Part shown: one piece after another, positions 1 through 6,277 of the stretch | Numbering within the stretch: the first letter of the stretch is position 1 | Layout of the letters: every line of letters starts with the position of its first letter | DNA from: CAZJQD01 sp964548165 [NCBI: uncultured bacterium] | GTDB taxonomy: Bacteria > UBA8481 | DNA length: 18,419 bases | Direction: 5' to 3' | Assembly: GCA_964548165.1 (NCBI GenBank) | Contig: CAZJQD010000059.1 | Span: forward strand, 1 to 18,419 | The notes under the pieces: generated by a model | Databases searched by the model: none | What the model was told of the DNA's origin: nothing | What the model saw: only the letters and a program-made list of their open reading frames with translations | Translations under genes and position numbers: made by a program

Positions 1-738
1 GTCGTCACGGTTCGGCCCGGCGAGGCGGGCGTGGAGTGGAGCCGGTTCGCGGGCGGCACGATCCTCGACCGGATCTACCCCGAGGGCACGCACCTCAAGA
101 ATCCCTTCAACACCGTCATCATCTACAACGTGCGCAAGCAGGAGCTCTCGCACGAGATGAAGGCGCTGACCGTCAACGGCCTCGACGTCGGCCTCCAGCT
201 CTCGATTCGCTATCACCCGCAGGTTGACTTCATCCCCATCCTCCACCAGCAGATCGGCCCCGAGTATGCGCGGACCATCGTGGTGCCCGAGGTCGAGGCG
301 GAACTGCGCCGCGTCATCGGCCGCTTCACGCCGGAGGAGCTCTTCACCACGCAGGGCGGGGTGCTGGAGCGACTGGTGCAGGGCGCCTACTCCCAGGTCG
401 GCGAGAACTTCGTGACGCTCGACGACGTCGTGGTGCGGCGCATCGTCCTTCCCGACAAGCTCGTGGCCGCGATCGAGTCCAAGCTGACGCAGGAGCAGTT
501 GATGCTCGAGTACGCGTTCCGCCTGGACCGGGAGAGCAAGGAGGCGGCGCGGCGGAGGATCGAGGCCGAGGGCATCCGCGATTACAACCGCACGATCGCC
601 TCGAGCCTTACGGCGGACGTCCTGACCTGGGAGGGAGTGCGCGCAACCCGCGATCTCGCCTCGGCGCCGAACTCGCGCGTCATCGTCATCGGCAACGGGC
701 GCGATAACCTGCCGATCATGCTGAATCCCCAGCAATAA
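1..738 (+). CDS. SPFH/prohibitin-family membrane scaffold protein, 5' end outside window
   Basis: The frame is open from base 1, so the gene begins upstream and its N-terminal membrane anchor is not visible; the first internal ATG/GTG codons need not be the start. What is visible is a band-7/prohibitin core: the stretch YPEGTH followed by an IIYNVR strand, then a TVNGLDVGLQLSIRYHP strand typical of the prohibitin branch. A charged, probably coiled-coil helix follows (about residues 150-200 of the visible part, rich in E, R, K and A), then a short C-terminal tail. Prohibitin-like proteins form ring or scaffold oligomers at the inner membrane and modulate membrane proteases; that role is family knowledge, not seen here. 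The stop lies 4 nt before the next gene, so the two are probably co-transcribed. The family call is firm; the specific function is unknown. Confidence 0.85.
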   Translation, partial: VVTVRPGEAGVEWSRFAGGTILDRIYPEGTHLKNPFNTVIIYNVRKQELSHEMKALTVNGLDVGLQLSIRYHPQVDFIPILHQQIGPEYARTIVVPEVEAELRRVIGRFTPEELFTTQGGVLERLVQGAYSQVGENFVTLDDVVVRRIVLPDKLVAAIESKLTQEQLMLEYAFRLDRESKEAARRRIEAEGIRDYNRTIASSLTADVLTWEGVRATRDLASAPNSRVIVIGNGRDNLPIMLNPQQ

Positions 739-742
739 GCCG

Positions 743-1909
743 ATGAGCACCGTCCGGATCGCTCGCGTCGTCTGCCTCGCGCTTCTCAGCCTGCTCTCCG
801 TCCAGTGCGGGCGGAACGCGGCCGTGGACCGGGCCGTGAAGGCGTTCCAATCCCGGGAGGGTGACGTTCGCATCGCGGTGGTCTGGCCCTTTGCGTCGCG
901 GTCCGACGGGTTCCGGGACGGCGTGCGGCTGGCCGTGGAGCACGTGAACGGCGAGAGCGGTGTCCTGGGGCGACGGCTCGTGGCCACCTACCGGGACGAC
1001 GGGGACCAGGCGGACCAGGCGGTTACCATCGCGCGCGATCTCGTCCAGGATCCCGATCTCGTCGCCGTGATCGGTCATTACTCCGCGGAGGCCGCCCTGC
1101 CGGCATCCATCCAGTACCACACCGCGGGCGTGCTGTATCTCAGCACGGGTGCGACGGAACCCGACCTGACGATGCACAAGTTCCCCATGCTCCTCAGCCT
1201 CATGCCCAGCGACCAGGGATTCGGCGATGCCGTGGCCCGGATATCGACACACCCGGGCTTCGAGACCGTGAGCCGCATCGCCATCCTCAATACCGACGAC
1301 AAGGACGGCCGCTCGTTCGCGACGGGCGTCTCGTACGCGGTTTCCCGCAGCGAGAGACCGCTGGCCATTCTCGGGCAGTTCTCGTTCCGCGGGGTGGAGG
1401 CGAGCTTCGTGAACGTGCTCTCGCAGATCGCGCCGCTGCCCGTGGACCTGGTCCTGCTCTCCTGTCCCGACGCTTCGGCCGGCCGGCTCATCACCCAGGC
1501 GCGCGACATGGGGATCAACGCCCGCTTCATCGGGTCCCACAAGCTGGACACCCCGAGGCTCTGGGAGGTGGGTGGCGAGCACGTCGAGGGAACGATGGTG
1601 ATGTCCATCTACACGCCCTACGCCCAGGACTCGGCGGCCATCGCGTTCCGCGACGCCTTCCTGCGCCGCTACGGCGTTGAGCCGGACCCCTGGGCCGCCA
1701 TTGGCTATGACGCTGTGATGTCCCTGGTGACCGCCATGACCGCCTCGAACTCGACCGTCCCCGCGCTCGTTGCCGACATGATGCGGGTGAGCAAGGCGGG
1801 CCGCGGGGCCACGGGCCCGATCTCGTTCGATCACTACGGCCTGCGCGAGTCGTGCCCCATCCACTACAAGGTCATGCGCGAGGGATCCTTCATCTACCCG
1901 CAGATCTAG
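743..1909 (+). CDS. Type-1 periplasmic binding protein (branched-chain amino-acid ABC receptor-like)
   Basis: A 388-aa protein of the Peripla_BP_6/LivJ type. After a hydrophobic leader (residues 5-20) there is a Cys at 22 in the context LSVQCG, a lipobox-like site, although Q at -1 is atypical. The mature part opens with a VRIAVVWPF strand, then a helix ending in AVEHVNGESGVLGRRL, then the VAVIGHYSAEAA segment typical of the ligand cleft. The second lobe contains SRIAILNTDD and ends near GPISFDHYG. Such receptors bind amino acids or other small ligands in the periplasm and feed an ABC transporter or a sensor. No permease or ATPase gene is adjacent, so it may be an orphan receptor. It starts 4 nt after the SPFH stop without an obvious Shine-Dalgarno, suggesting coupling. 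It converges with the secretin gene downstream. Confidence 0.85.
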   Translation: MSTVRIARVVCLALLSLLSVQCGRNAAVDRAVKAFQSREGDVRIAVVWPFASRSDGFRDGVRLAVEHVNGESGVLGRRLVATYRDDGDQADQAVTIARDLVQDPDLVAVIGHYSAEAALPASIQYHTAGVLYLSTGATEPDLTMHKFPMLLSLMPSDQGFGDAVARISTHPGFETVSRIAILNTDDKDGRSFATGVSYAVSRSERPLAILGQFSFRGVEASFVNVLSQIAPLPVDLVLLSCPDASAGRLITQARDMGINARFIGSHKLDTPRLWEVGGEHVEGTMVMSIYTPYAQDSAAIAFRDAFLRRYGVEPDPWAAIGYDAVMSLVTAMTASNSTVPALVADMMRVSKAGRGATGPISFDHYGLRESCPIHYKVMREGSFIYPQI

Positions 1910-1921
1910 CCAGAACATATT

Positions 1922-2056
1922 CACCACGGAGACCACTGGGACCACGGAGAAGGTCGATACAGAATCAAGATAGCCACCAATTGTGCGGTGCCGTTTTGTT
2001 GGTCCAGATTCTTCCCCGTAATGCCTTGTTCCGTGGTCTCGGTGGTCTCCGTGGTG
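1922..2056. repeat. Inverted-repeat element with 27-bp arms between convergent genes
   Basis: Bases 1922-1948 and 2030-2056 are inverted copies (25 of 27 identical). Both differences become G-U pairs in a plus-strand transcript, so the RNA stem would be unbroken, with an 81-nt loop. The arms are built from ACCACGGAGACC-like units that are themselves internally repetitive. The element fills the gap between two convergent genes and could act as a terminator for the upstream receptor gene. A related sequence lies at 5346-5422. No coding capacity for a transposase is visible, so a small non-autonomous or extragenic palindromic repeat is the best description. Confidence 0.7.
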
Positions 2057-2091
2057 CGGATTCATGAGATCACCAGGAGCGGGTCATCCTC

Positions 2092-2123
2092 GCCCCGCTC
2101 CGCTGTTGCAGGCGAAGCGGGGC
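2092..2123 (-). terminator. Possible terminator hairpin after the secretin gene
   Basis: GCCCCGCT (2092-2099) and AGCGGGGC (2116-2123) form a perfect 8-bp stem with a 16-nt loop, 15 nt past the secretin stop on the minus strand. No T-run follows, so this would be a weak or factor-dependent terminator. Confidence 0.35.
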
Positions 2124-2137
2124 TTGGGTCGGTGTGG

Positions 2138-3352
2138 TTACCGGATGACGTTGTTCTCGAGGAAGCGGGTGCCCGAGCGGATGCCGTGGGTGTCGCTGAA
2201 GAGCTGCTCGGAGCGTTGCTCCGTCACGCTCGTCTCGCCGCGCTGTTCCTCGACCAGGGCTCGCATCTCTGCCGCGCTGGTGATGACGCGCGTCGTGAGG
2301 AAAATGAGGAGCTCGGTCCTCTGCTCGGAGTTCGACTTGGACCGGAAGGCGGCGCCGATGATGGGGAGGTCCCCCAGCAGCGGCACGCGGTTCTCGCTCC
2401 AGACCCGGTCGGTGCGGATGAGGCCGCCGATGACCGCGGCCTGCCCGTCCTCCAGCATGATGGTGGTCTTGCTCTGGCGGTTGGTGATGATCGGGTTGGC
2501 GTTCGTGACATTGATGCCGGTGGGGAGGTTCACGGCGCGGAACGACTTGATCTCCTGCGCGATGTCCATGACGGTCTGGCGCTGGCGGTTGATGTGGGGA
2601 GTGACGTTGAGCTTGATGCCGACGTCCTGGTAGGCGAACGTGCTCATGAGCACCGCGCCGCCCGAGGCCGCCTGGGACTGCAGGACGGGCACCTGGTCCC
2701 CGATCAGGATCGAGGCTTCGCGGTTGTTGGCCGCGAAGAGGCGGGGCGTGGCGAGGATGCGGGTGCGGTTATCGGAGACGAGGGCCTGGATGACGCCCTG
2801 GAGCGTGCGCTGGTCGCCGATGACGGCCTGCTTGACGCCCGAGAGCGCGATGGCCTCGAGCGTGCCGACGCCGGGAGCGGCGCCGCGGATGCCGAAGTCG
2901 ACGTTGGTATTCTTCCAGGTCCAGTCGACGCCGAGGTTCTCGGCCTTGCCGAGCGTGACCTCCAGGATGACGGCCTCGATGAGCACCTGGTAGGGCTGGA
3001 TGTCGAGCTGGCGGATCGTGGTCATGACCTCGTCGACGGCGGCCGGCGGCGCGGTGATGATGAGCGAGTTGGTGCCGGCGTCGGCGATGATCGAGATGTT
3101 ACGGGCGCCGGCCGGCGACGTCGGACCGTAGACGCTGGCGAGGACGCCGGCGAGCTTGGCGGCGTCGGCGTTCTCGAGGTAGTGCACGATCGTGCGGGGA
3201 GCCGGTGAAGCGGCCGATGCGGTGAGCGCCGCGGTGGGCGCCGCTTCCTGCGCTGATCCGGCCTGGTCGGGAACCGAGACGAGTGCGATGCCGATCACGC
3301 CGCATAGGGCGGCGATGCGGCTGGTCCGGCGGATCGAGTGGTGGATGGTCAT
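2138..3352 (-). CDS. Short secretin-family outer-membrane channel protein
   Basis: The C-terminal half carries the secretin (GspD/PilQ) hallmarks: QVLIEAVILEV, then VGIKLNVTPHIN, then EDGQAAVIGGLI, and finally VPLLGDLPIIGAAFRS followed by LLIFLTTRVI. The chosen start (ATG 3352-3350) has AAGGGAG at 3366-3360, 7 nt upstream. An in-frame ATG at 3382, 10 codons earlier, overlaps the previous stop as TGATG and has no comparable site. From 3352 the product is 404 aa with a signal peptide (hydrophobic residues about 14-27, cleavage near AGSA|QEAAP). It has one N-terminal secretin-N module (about residues 50-120) and lacks the N0/N1/N2 series of full GspD or PilQ, which are usually over 600 aa. Secretins form gated rings in the outer membrane for type II/III secretion or type IV pili. 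No other secretion or pilus gene is nearby. Confidence 0.88.
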   Translation of the reverse strand: MTIHHSIRRTSRIAALCGVIGIALVSVPDQAGSAQEAAPTAALTASAASPAPRTIVHYLENADAAKLAGVLASVYGPTSPAGARNISIIADAGTNSLIITAPPAAVDEVMTTIRQLDIQPYQVLIEAVILEVTLGKAENLGVDWTWKNTNVDFGIRGAAPGVGTLEAIALSGVKQAVIGDQRTLQGVIQALVSDNRTRILATPRLFAANNREASILIGDQVPVLQSQAASGGAVLMSTFAYQDVGIKLNVTPHINRQRQTVMDIAQEIKSFRAVNLPTGINVTNANPIITNRQSKTTIMLEDGQAAVIGGLIRTDRVWSENRVPLLGDLPIIGAAFRSKSNSEQRTELLIFLTTRVITSAAEMRALVEEQRGETSVTEQRSEQLFSDTHGIRSGTRFLENNVIR

Positions 3353-3381
3353 GGAGTTTCTCCCTTGGTCTGTATGGTGCA

Positions 3382-4125
3382 TCAGTAGGTGAAGCGCACG
3401 CCGCCGCCGACGGCGGTCTCGTCGATGAAGCGTCCCTCGACATAGGCGCGCCAGGAACCGCCGAATCCGAAGCTCAGGCCCGTGTAGACGCCGACGTTCT
3501 CTCGGGCGTCGTGGTCGGGCGGGGTGACACGAACGCCGTTCAGGAGATTCTCCTGCACCTGGGCGTCGGAGTACTTGACGCCGACGTACAGGAGCGCGGG
3601 TTCAGCCAGGAGGAGACGGTCAAAGCGGCCCTGCACCTGGAGGCCGGCCTGCCACTCGCGGTAATCGTAATCGTTGACGGTTCCGGCCACCGAGCCACGG
3701 GTCGTGCCTGTGTGCCGCTCGTGAACGAGCGCGTTGGCCTGGAAAGCGAGGTTCCAGCGGTCCTCGCCGAAGAGCACGGCGCCGAAGCCGCCTCCGTAGG
3801 CGAACTGGCGACTGCCGTCGAACCACGAGGTTGCCGCGTTGGTGGCGTCGGGACCGTCCTCGACGTCCAGCGTGGAGCTGCCGAGTCGCGCGTAGATCTC
3901 GACACGCTCGGTCACGCCGTAGGAGAGGCGACCGAGCATGTTGATGTTCTTGGCGTCGGAATGATCGTTGGCGTTGCCCGACCACTCCATGGGCCGCCTA
4001 TCCGAGGAGGCCTCGAACTCGACGCCGATGCGGCGGGCGGTGGGGTCGACGGGGCCCATGGGACCGGCGACTGCCGATGCCGCGAGGGCGGAGACAAGGA
4101 CGAAGGCCAGGAGGGAACGTTTCAC
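3382..4125 (-). CDS. Outer-membrane beta-barrel candidate, co-operonic with the secretin
   Basis: No named family was recognised. The protein has a clear signal peptide (MKRSLLAFVLVSALAASAVAG) followed by alternating polar/aromatic beta-strand-like segments such as RLSYGVTERVEIYARLG, FAYGGGFGAVLFG and VGVYTGLSFGFGG. It ends in VRFTY; a terminal aromatic residue is the usual signature for barrel insertion by the Bam machinery. The GTG at 4125-4123 is chosen because GGCGAGG (4140-4134) sits 8 nt upstream and the signal peptide then begins immediately. An in-frame ATG at 4161 would add 12 residues and lies almost at the predicted transcription start. The stop overlaps an in-frame ATG of the secretin by one base (TGATG), so the two genes form an operon. 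About 247 aa from the GTG, enough for an 8-12-stranded barrel. Function unknown. Confidence 0.75.
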   Translation of the reverse strand: MKRSLLAFVLVSALAASAVAGPMGPVDPTARRIGVEFEASSDRRPMEWSGNANDHSDAKNINMLGRLSYGVTERVEIYARLGSSTLDVEDGPDATNAATSWFDGSRQFAYGGGFGAVLFGEDRWNLAFQANALVHERHTGTTRGSVAGTVNDYDYREWQAGLQVQGRFDRLLLAEPALLYVGVKYSDAQVQENLLNGVRVTPPDHDARENVGVYTGLSFGFGGSWRAYVEGRFIDETAVGGGVRFTY

Positions 4126-4170
4126 AGGATTAACCTCGCCGTGGAATGTGAACAAAGCCATGCGGGCGTC

Positions 4171-4198
4171 ACCTTACGCGCCTGCATGCAAATGTCAA
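4171..4198 (-). promoter_or_regulatory. Sigma-70-type promoter for the barrel-secretin operon
   Basis: On the minus strand there is a perfect -35 TTGACA (4198-4193), a 16-nt spacer and a TAAGGT -10 (4176-4171, 3 of 6). The predicted start near 4163 leaves a 5' leader of about 38 nt to the GTG at 4125, which supports that start over the ATG at 4161. Confidence 0.5.
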
Positions 4199-4235
4199 CG
4201 GTCGGGTCATGGCGTCTCGAACCGGGATTGCCACG

Positions 4236-4269
4236 GCGCTTGTACCATCTGGAACGCGCTTGTACCATC
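4236..4269. repeat. Tandem 14-bp boxes with 20-bp period, candidate operator
   Basis: GCGCTTGTACCATC occurs perfectly at 4236-4249 and 4256-4269, separated by 6 bp. The 20-bp period is close to two helical turns, so two proteins could bind on the same DNA face. The boxes lie about 38-71 bp upstream of the leftward -35 (4193-4198), a typical distance for activator sites, and about 100 bp upstream of the rightward -35. Confidence 0.6.
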
Positions 4270-4369
4270 GCTGCATCGACTTCCTCGGCTGATCCCGGCC
4301 GGTCGCCGCCGGTGCGCTTGGTAATCGCACCAGCCGTATCCTATTATCGGAAATTTTCCCGGTGAGCGG

Positions 4370-4398
4370 TTGACACGAGTGGGGGGCAGGGTCAGAAT
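4370..4398 (+). promoter_or_regulatory. Sigma-70-type promoter for the first DUF697 gene
   Basis: A perfect -35 TTGACA (4370-4375), a 17-nt spacer and a -10 CAGAAT (4393-4398, 4 of 6). The predicted start near 4405 gives a leader of about 100 nt before the ATG at 4503. The 11-bp palindrome at 4349-4359 lies just upstream and could bind a regulator. Confidence 0.55.
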
Positions 4399-4486
4399 GG
4401 CGGACGCTGGGCGGGGCACCATTCCGTCCCGGTTATCCGCGCTTTTCGATGTCCTCAGGATGCAGTCGGCGCGAACGTTTCTATTC

Positions 4487-4493
4487 AGGGAGG
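4487..4493 (+). promoter_or_regulatory. Ribosome binding site deciding the DUF697 start
   Basis: AGGGAGG, 9 nt before the ATG at 4503. It fixes the start there rather than at the in-frame ATG at 4449, which would add 18 residues and lacks a comparable site. Confidence 0.7.
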
Positions 4494-4502
4494 CATGATC
4501 TC

Positions 4503-5030
4503 ATGTCACAAGCGGCGGTTGCTCAGGAAGTTGTCCTTTCACCGGAAGATGCGCGGGATGCCGAGGCGCAGAAGCTCATCAAGAACTACATGTGGTGGTC
4601 CATGGGCGCCGGGCTCGTGCCCATCCCGCTCTTCGACATCGCCGCCGTCTGCGGCATCCAGATCAAGATGATCGTCGACCTCTCCAAGCACTACGGGATC
4701 CCGTTCTCGGAGAACAAGGTCAAGAACATCGTCAGCTCGCTCGTGGGCACCCTCGCCGCCGACGCTCTCGCTCGCGGCACGGTCGGCACCCTGATCATCG
4801 GCACCGTCGCCAAGTTCCTGCCGGTCGCCGGCAGCCTCGTCGGTGTCGCCTCGGTGCCGCTCTTCGCGGGCGCCGTGACCTACGGCATCGGCCGCGTCTT
4901 CGCCACGCACTTCGCCACCGGCGGCACGCTCATGAACCTCGATCCCGCCCAGGTCCGCGAGTATTTCAAGGAGCAGTATGCCGAGGGTTCTCGCATCGCC
5001 AAGGACCTCCAGGGCAAGGGTTCCAAGTAA
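4503..5030 (+). CDS. DUF697-type (YcjF-like) membrane-associated protein, copy 1
   Basis: A 175-aa protein with the DUF697 signature: GAGLVPIPLFDIAAV (35-49), then GIQIKMIVDLSKHYGIPFSE (51-70), a hydrophobic Gly/Ala-rich centre (about 80-130, perhaps two membrane-inserting hairpins), and TYGIGRVFATHFATGGTL (126-143). The C-terminal amphipathic segment reads VREYFKEQYAEG. The family has no well-defined biochemical role; members are often next to GTPases or envelope genes. The start is set by AGGGAGG at 4487-4493. It has its own promoter (4370-4398) and a strong hairpin after the stop (5049-5078), so it is probably monocistronic. A diverged paralog lies at 6278-6841; the two share MWWSMGAGLVP exactly. 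Family assignment is from recognised motifs, not a database search. Confidence 0.8.
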   Translation: MSQAAVAQEVVLSPEDARDAEAQKLIKNYMWWSMGAGLVPIPLFDIAAVCGIQIKMIVDLSKHYGIPFSENKVKNIVSSLVGTLAADALARGTVGTLIIGTVAKFLPVAGSLVGVASVPLFAGAVTYGIGRVFATHFATGGTLMNLDPAQVREYFKEQYAEGSRIAKDLQGKGSK

Positions 5031-5048
5031 CTTCGACCAACAACACGC

Positions 5049-5084
5049 CGCCGCCGCGGGCCTTGGCCTGCGGCGGCGCGCGGT
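5049..5084 (+). terminator. GC-rich hairpin terminator after DUF697 copy 1
   Basis: Arms 5049-5062 and 5065-5078 pair over 14 positions with one G-U; the literal loop is 2 nt, so the inner pairs probably open to a CCTTGG loop. It starts 18 nt after the stop. Only a short T-run (TTT at about 5083-5085) follows, so the terminator is strong in its stem and weak in its U-tract. Confidence 0.6.
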
Positions 5085-5091
5085 TTATAGT
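5063..5091 (+). promoter_or_regulatory. Weak candidate promoter for the 67-aa membrane protein
   Basis: The -10 TATAGT (5086-5091) matches 5 of 6 consensus bases. The -35 candidate TTGGCC (5063-5068) is poor and lies inside the preceding terminator; the spacer is 17 nt. The predicted start near 5098 leaves a leader of about 20 nt including the GAGGA site. Confidence 0.3.
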
Positions 5092-5117
5092 CAGCACGTG
5101 AACACGAGGATGAATCC

Positions 5118-5321
5118 ATGTTGATGTGGGTCGGAACACTGCTTGTCTGGGTCGCGTTCTGCACGATGATCGGCCTCATCGGCCGCAAGAAGGCCTTCGG
5201 TTTCTGGGGCTTCTTTGTCATCTCGTTCCTCTTGACGCCCGTGACGGGCTTTCTCATCCTCCTCTTCCTCGAAATTCTTTCCCTCCTCAGCGAGTCGCGA
5301 AAAGCCGCTCAGCCCCGTTGA
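5118..5321 (+). CDS. Small two-helix membrane protein (67 aa)
   Basis: No named family was recognised. Two hydrophobic segments (about residues 2-21 and 28-56) are separated by a short basic loop GRKKAFG, and the polar tail ESRKAAQPR is basic. By the positive-inside rule the loop and tail disagree about topology, so a hairpin with the loop in the cytoplasm, or a longer re-entrant second segment, are both possible. Small proteins with a basic loop followed by GFWGFFVISFLLTP-type helices are common in bacteria and uncharacterised. The start is supported by GAGGA at 5106-5110, 7 nt before the ATG. It lies between DUF697 copy 1 and the convergent phosphopantetheinyl transferase gene. Confidence 0.7.
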   Translation: MLMWVGTLLVWVAFCTMIGLIGRKKAFGFWGFFVISFLLTPVTGFLILLFLEILSLLSESRKAAQPR

Positions 5322-5322
5322 A

Positions 5323-5340
5323 TTGCCGTTCTAACGGCAA
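5323..5340. terminator. Perfect 8-bp inverted repeat at the convergent junction
   Basis: TTGCCGTT (5323-5330) and AACGGCAA (5333-5340) flank a 2-nt centre, starting 2 nt after the stop of the 67-aa gene. There is no T-run; it may act as a terminator or protein-binding palindrome. Confidence 0.4.
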
Positions 5341-5345
5341 ATTGA

Positions 5346-5422
5346 ACCACTGAGACACAGAGGCACGGAGAAAGGCCGGGTTCAAAACCCCAACCCTTGA
5401 TGTTCCAGCGAATGCCTTGTTC
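5346..5422. repeat. Partial, diverged copy of the 1922-2056 repeat family
   Basis: Bases 5346-5370 (ACCACTGAGACACAGAGGCA onward) resemble the left arm of the first element, both continuing into GGAGAA-like sequence. The 12-mer AATGCCTTGTTC recurs exactly at 2020-2031 and 5411-5422, in both cases at the inner edge of the right side. The right inverted arm is not recognisable here, and a small GGGTT/AACCC hairpin sits inside (5378-5390). Like the first copy, it lies between convergent genes. Confidence 0.5.
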
Positions 5423-5438
5423 GGACACGGTTGACCAA

Positions 5439-6158
5439 CTATTGGATGATGGTCCAGCCTTCGCCCTGGATGACGACGGCGCCCAGGACGCCTTCGCCCG
5501 CCACGTCGTGCACCTCCCAGGCGCTTCCTGATTCCTCACGGACCACGCCCACGAGGCCGGGCCCCGGCTGTAGCGGCACCTGGAAGGCATCGAGCGGCAT
5601 GTAGAGACCGTCGCCGCGGGCCTTGATGTAGGCCTCCTTGCGCGTCCATATCCTCAGGAAGACCTCCGTCGACGCCTCGTCGCCCGACGCCTCGTCGCCG
5701 GCACCGAGCACCGCATCCCGTTCCTCGGGAGCGAAAAATCGCGTGGCGATATCTCCGCGATCCGGCATGGACCGCACGAGCGGTTCGAGGTCGACACCGA
5801 TCGCGGCTTCGCAAGCGATGCCGACGAGCGCGCGAGAACCGGCATGGGAGAGATTGAAGCGGAGCCTGAGCGGATTCATCCGGGTCGCGATCGCGGGTTT
5901 CCCGCGCGTCCCCCATTCGTATTCGACGGCGCTCGGGTCCCGGTCGAGGTAGGAACCGAGGAGCCGCCGGAGCCAGGCGTGAACGAGGACGAAATCATCG
6001 CGAAGCCCGGGAAACTTGAATCGCTGGGCGCGCGCGCGCTGGTCGGGCGAGAGCGTGGCCCAGTCGGCGGGGGAGGGAGCGTCGCCGGAGGGCTCGTGGA
6101 AGTGGACGTGGACCTGGCCGCGACCAGGGGGAGGGCGGAGCGGGTGCGGGGCATTCAC
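5439..6158 (-). CDS. Sfp-type 4'-phosphopantetheinyl transferase
   Basis: A 239-aa protein that transfers the phosphopantetheine arm of CoA to the conserved Ser of carrier proteins, in the cytoplasm. The family motifs are present in order: RFNLSHAGSRALVGIA (100-115, with His105 for CoA binding), IGVDLEPL (120-127, with Mg ligands Asp123 and Glu125) and FLRIWTRKEAYIKARGDGL (167-185, with Glu175). Length matches Sfp-type enzymes. The start is a GTG at 6158-6156; no close Shine-Dalgarno is seen, so the exact start is less certain. It diverges from DUF697 copy 2 and converges with the 67-aa gene. The two ACPs of PKS1 starting 0.8 kb away are its obvious substrates; that link is inferred from proximity. 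Confidence 0.92.
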   Translation of the reverse strand: MNAPHPLRPPPGRGQVHVHFHEPSGDAPSPADWATLSPDQRARAQRFKFPGLRDDFVLVHAWLRRLLGSYLDRDPSAVEYEWGTRGKPAIATRMNPLRLRFNLSHAGSRALVGIACEAAIGVDLEPLVRSMPDRGDIATRFFAPEERDAVLGAGDEASGDEASTEVFLRIWTRKEAYIKARGDGLYMPLDAFQVPLQPGPGLVGVVREESGSAWEVHDVAGEGVLGAVVIQGEGWTIIQ

Positions 6159-6239
6159 GGGGACACGAGCATAGCACTCCCGGACGATTTCCGCGAAAAG
6201 AGAAACCGCTTTCCCCGGGGTCTGGCAGGGGTACCCGGA

Positions 6240-6268
6240 TTGCTTTTCGACGGTTGGAGAATTAGACT
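6240..6268 (+). promoter_or_regulatory. Weak promoter candidate giving a near-leaderless DUF697 copy 2
   Basis: TTGCTT (6240-6245, 3 of 6), a 17-nt spacer and TAGACT (6263-6268, 4 of 6). The predicted start at about 6275 falls almost on the ATG at 6278, and no Shine-Dalgarno is visible at a useful distance. Confidence 0.25.
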
Positions 6269-6277
6269 GTTCGGCCT

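Larger units (their letters stand above)
4126..4502. other. Divergent regulatory intergenic region
   Basis: This 377-bp stretch carries no convincing gene. It separates the minus-strand barrel/secretin operon from the plus-strand DUF697 gene. It contains two opposed TTGACA promoters (4198-4171 and 4370-4398), a tandem 14-bp repeat (4236-4269) and an 11-bp A/T-centred palindrome GGAAATTTTCC (4349-4359) that ends 10 bp before the rightward -35 box. The 4335-4358 stretch is AT-rich compared with its surroundings. Confidence 0.6.

Noticed and set aside
1922-2056. Insertion sequence or CRISPR array
   Set aside because: There is no transposase frame and only one pair of inverted arms; the spacing is not that of regular direct repeats and spacers.
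716-2065. A 449-codon minus-strand frame opposite the periplasmic receptor
   Set aside because: Its N-terminus is a translation of the ACCAC/GAGAC repeat and the rest is antisense to a clear protein family.
1988-3208. A 406-codon plus-strand frame opposite the secretin
   Set aside because: Composition is rich in Asp, Gly, Val and Arg without domains, while the minus strand encodes a full set of secretin motifs.
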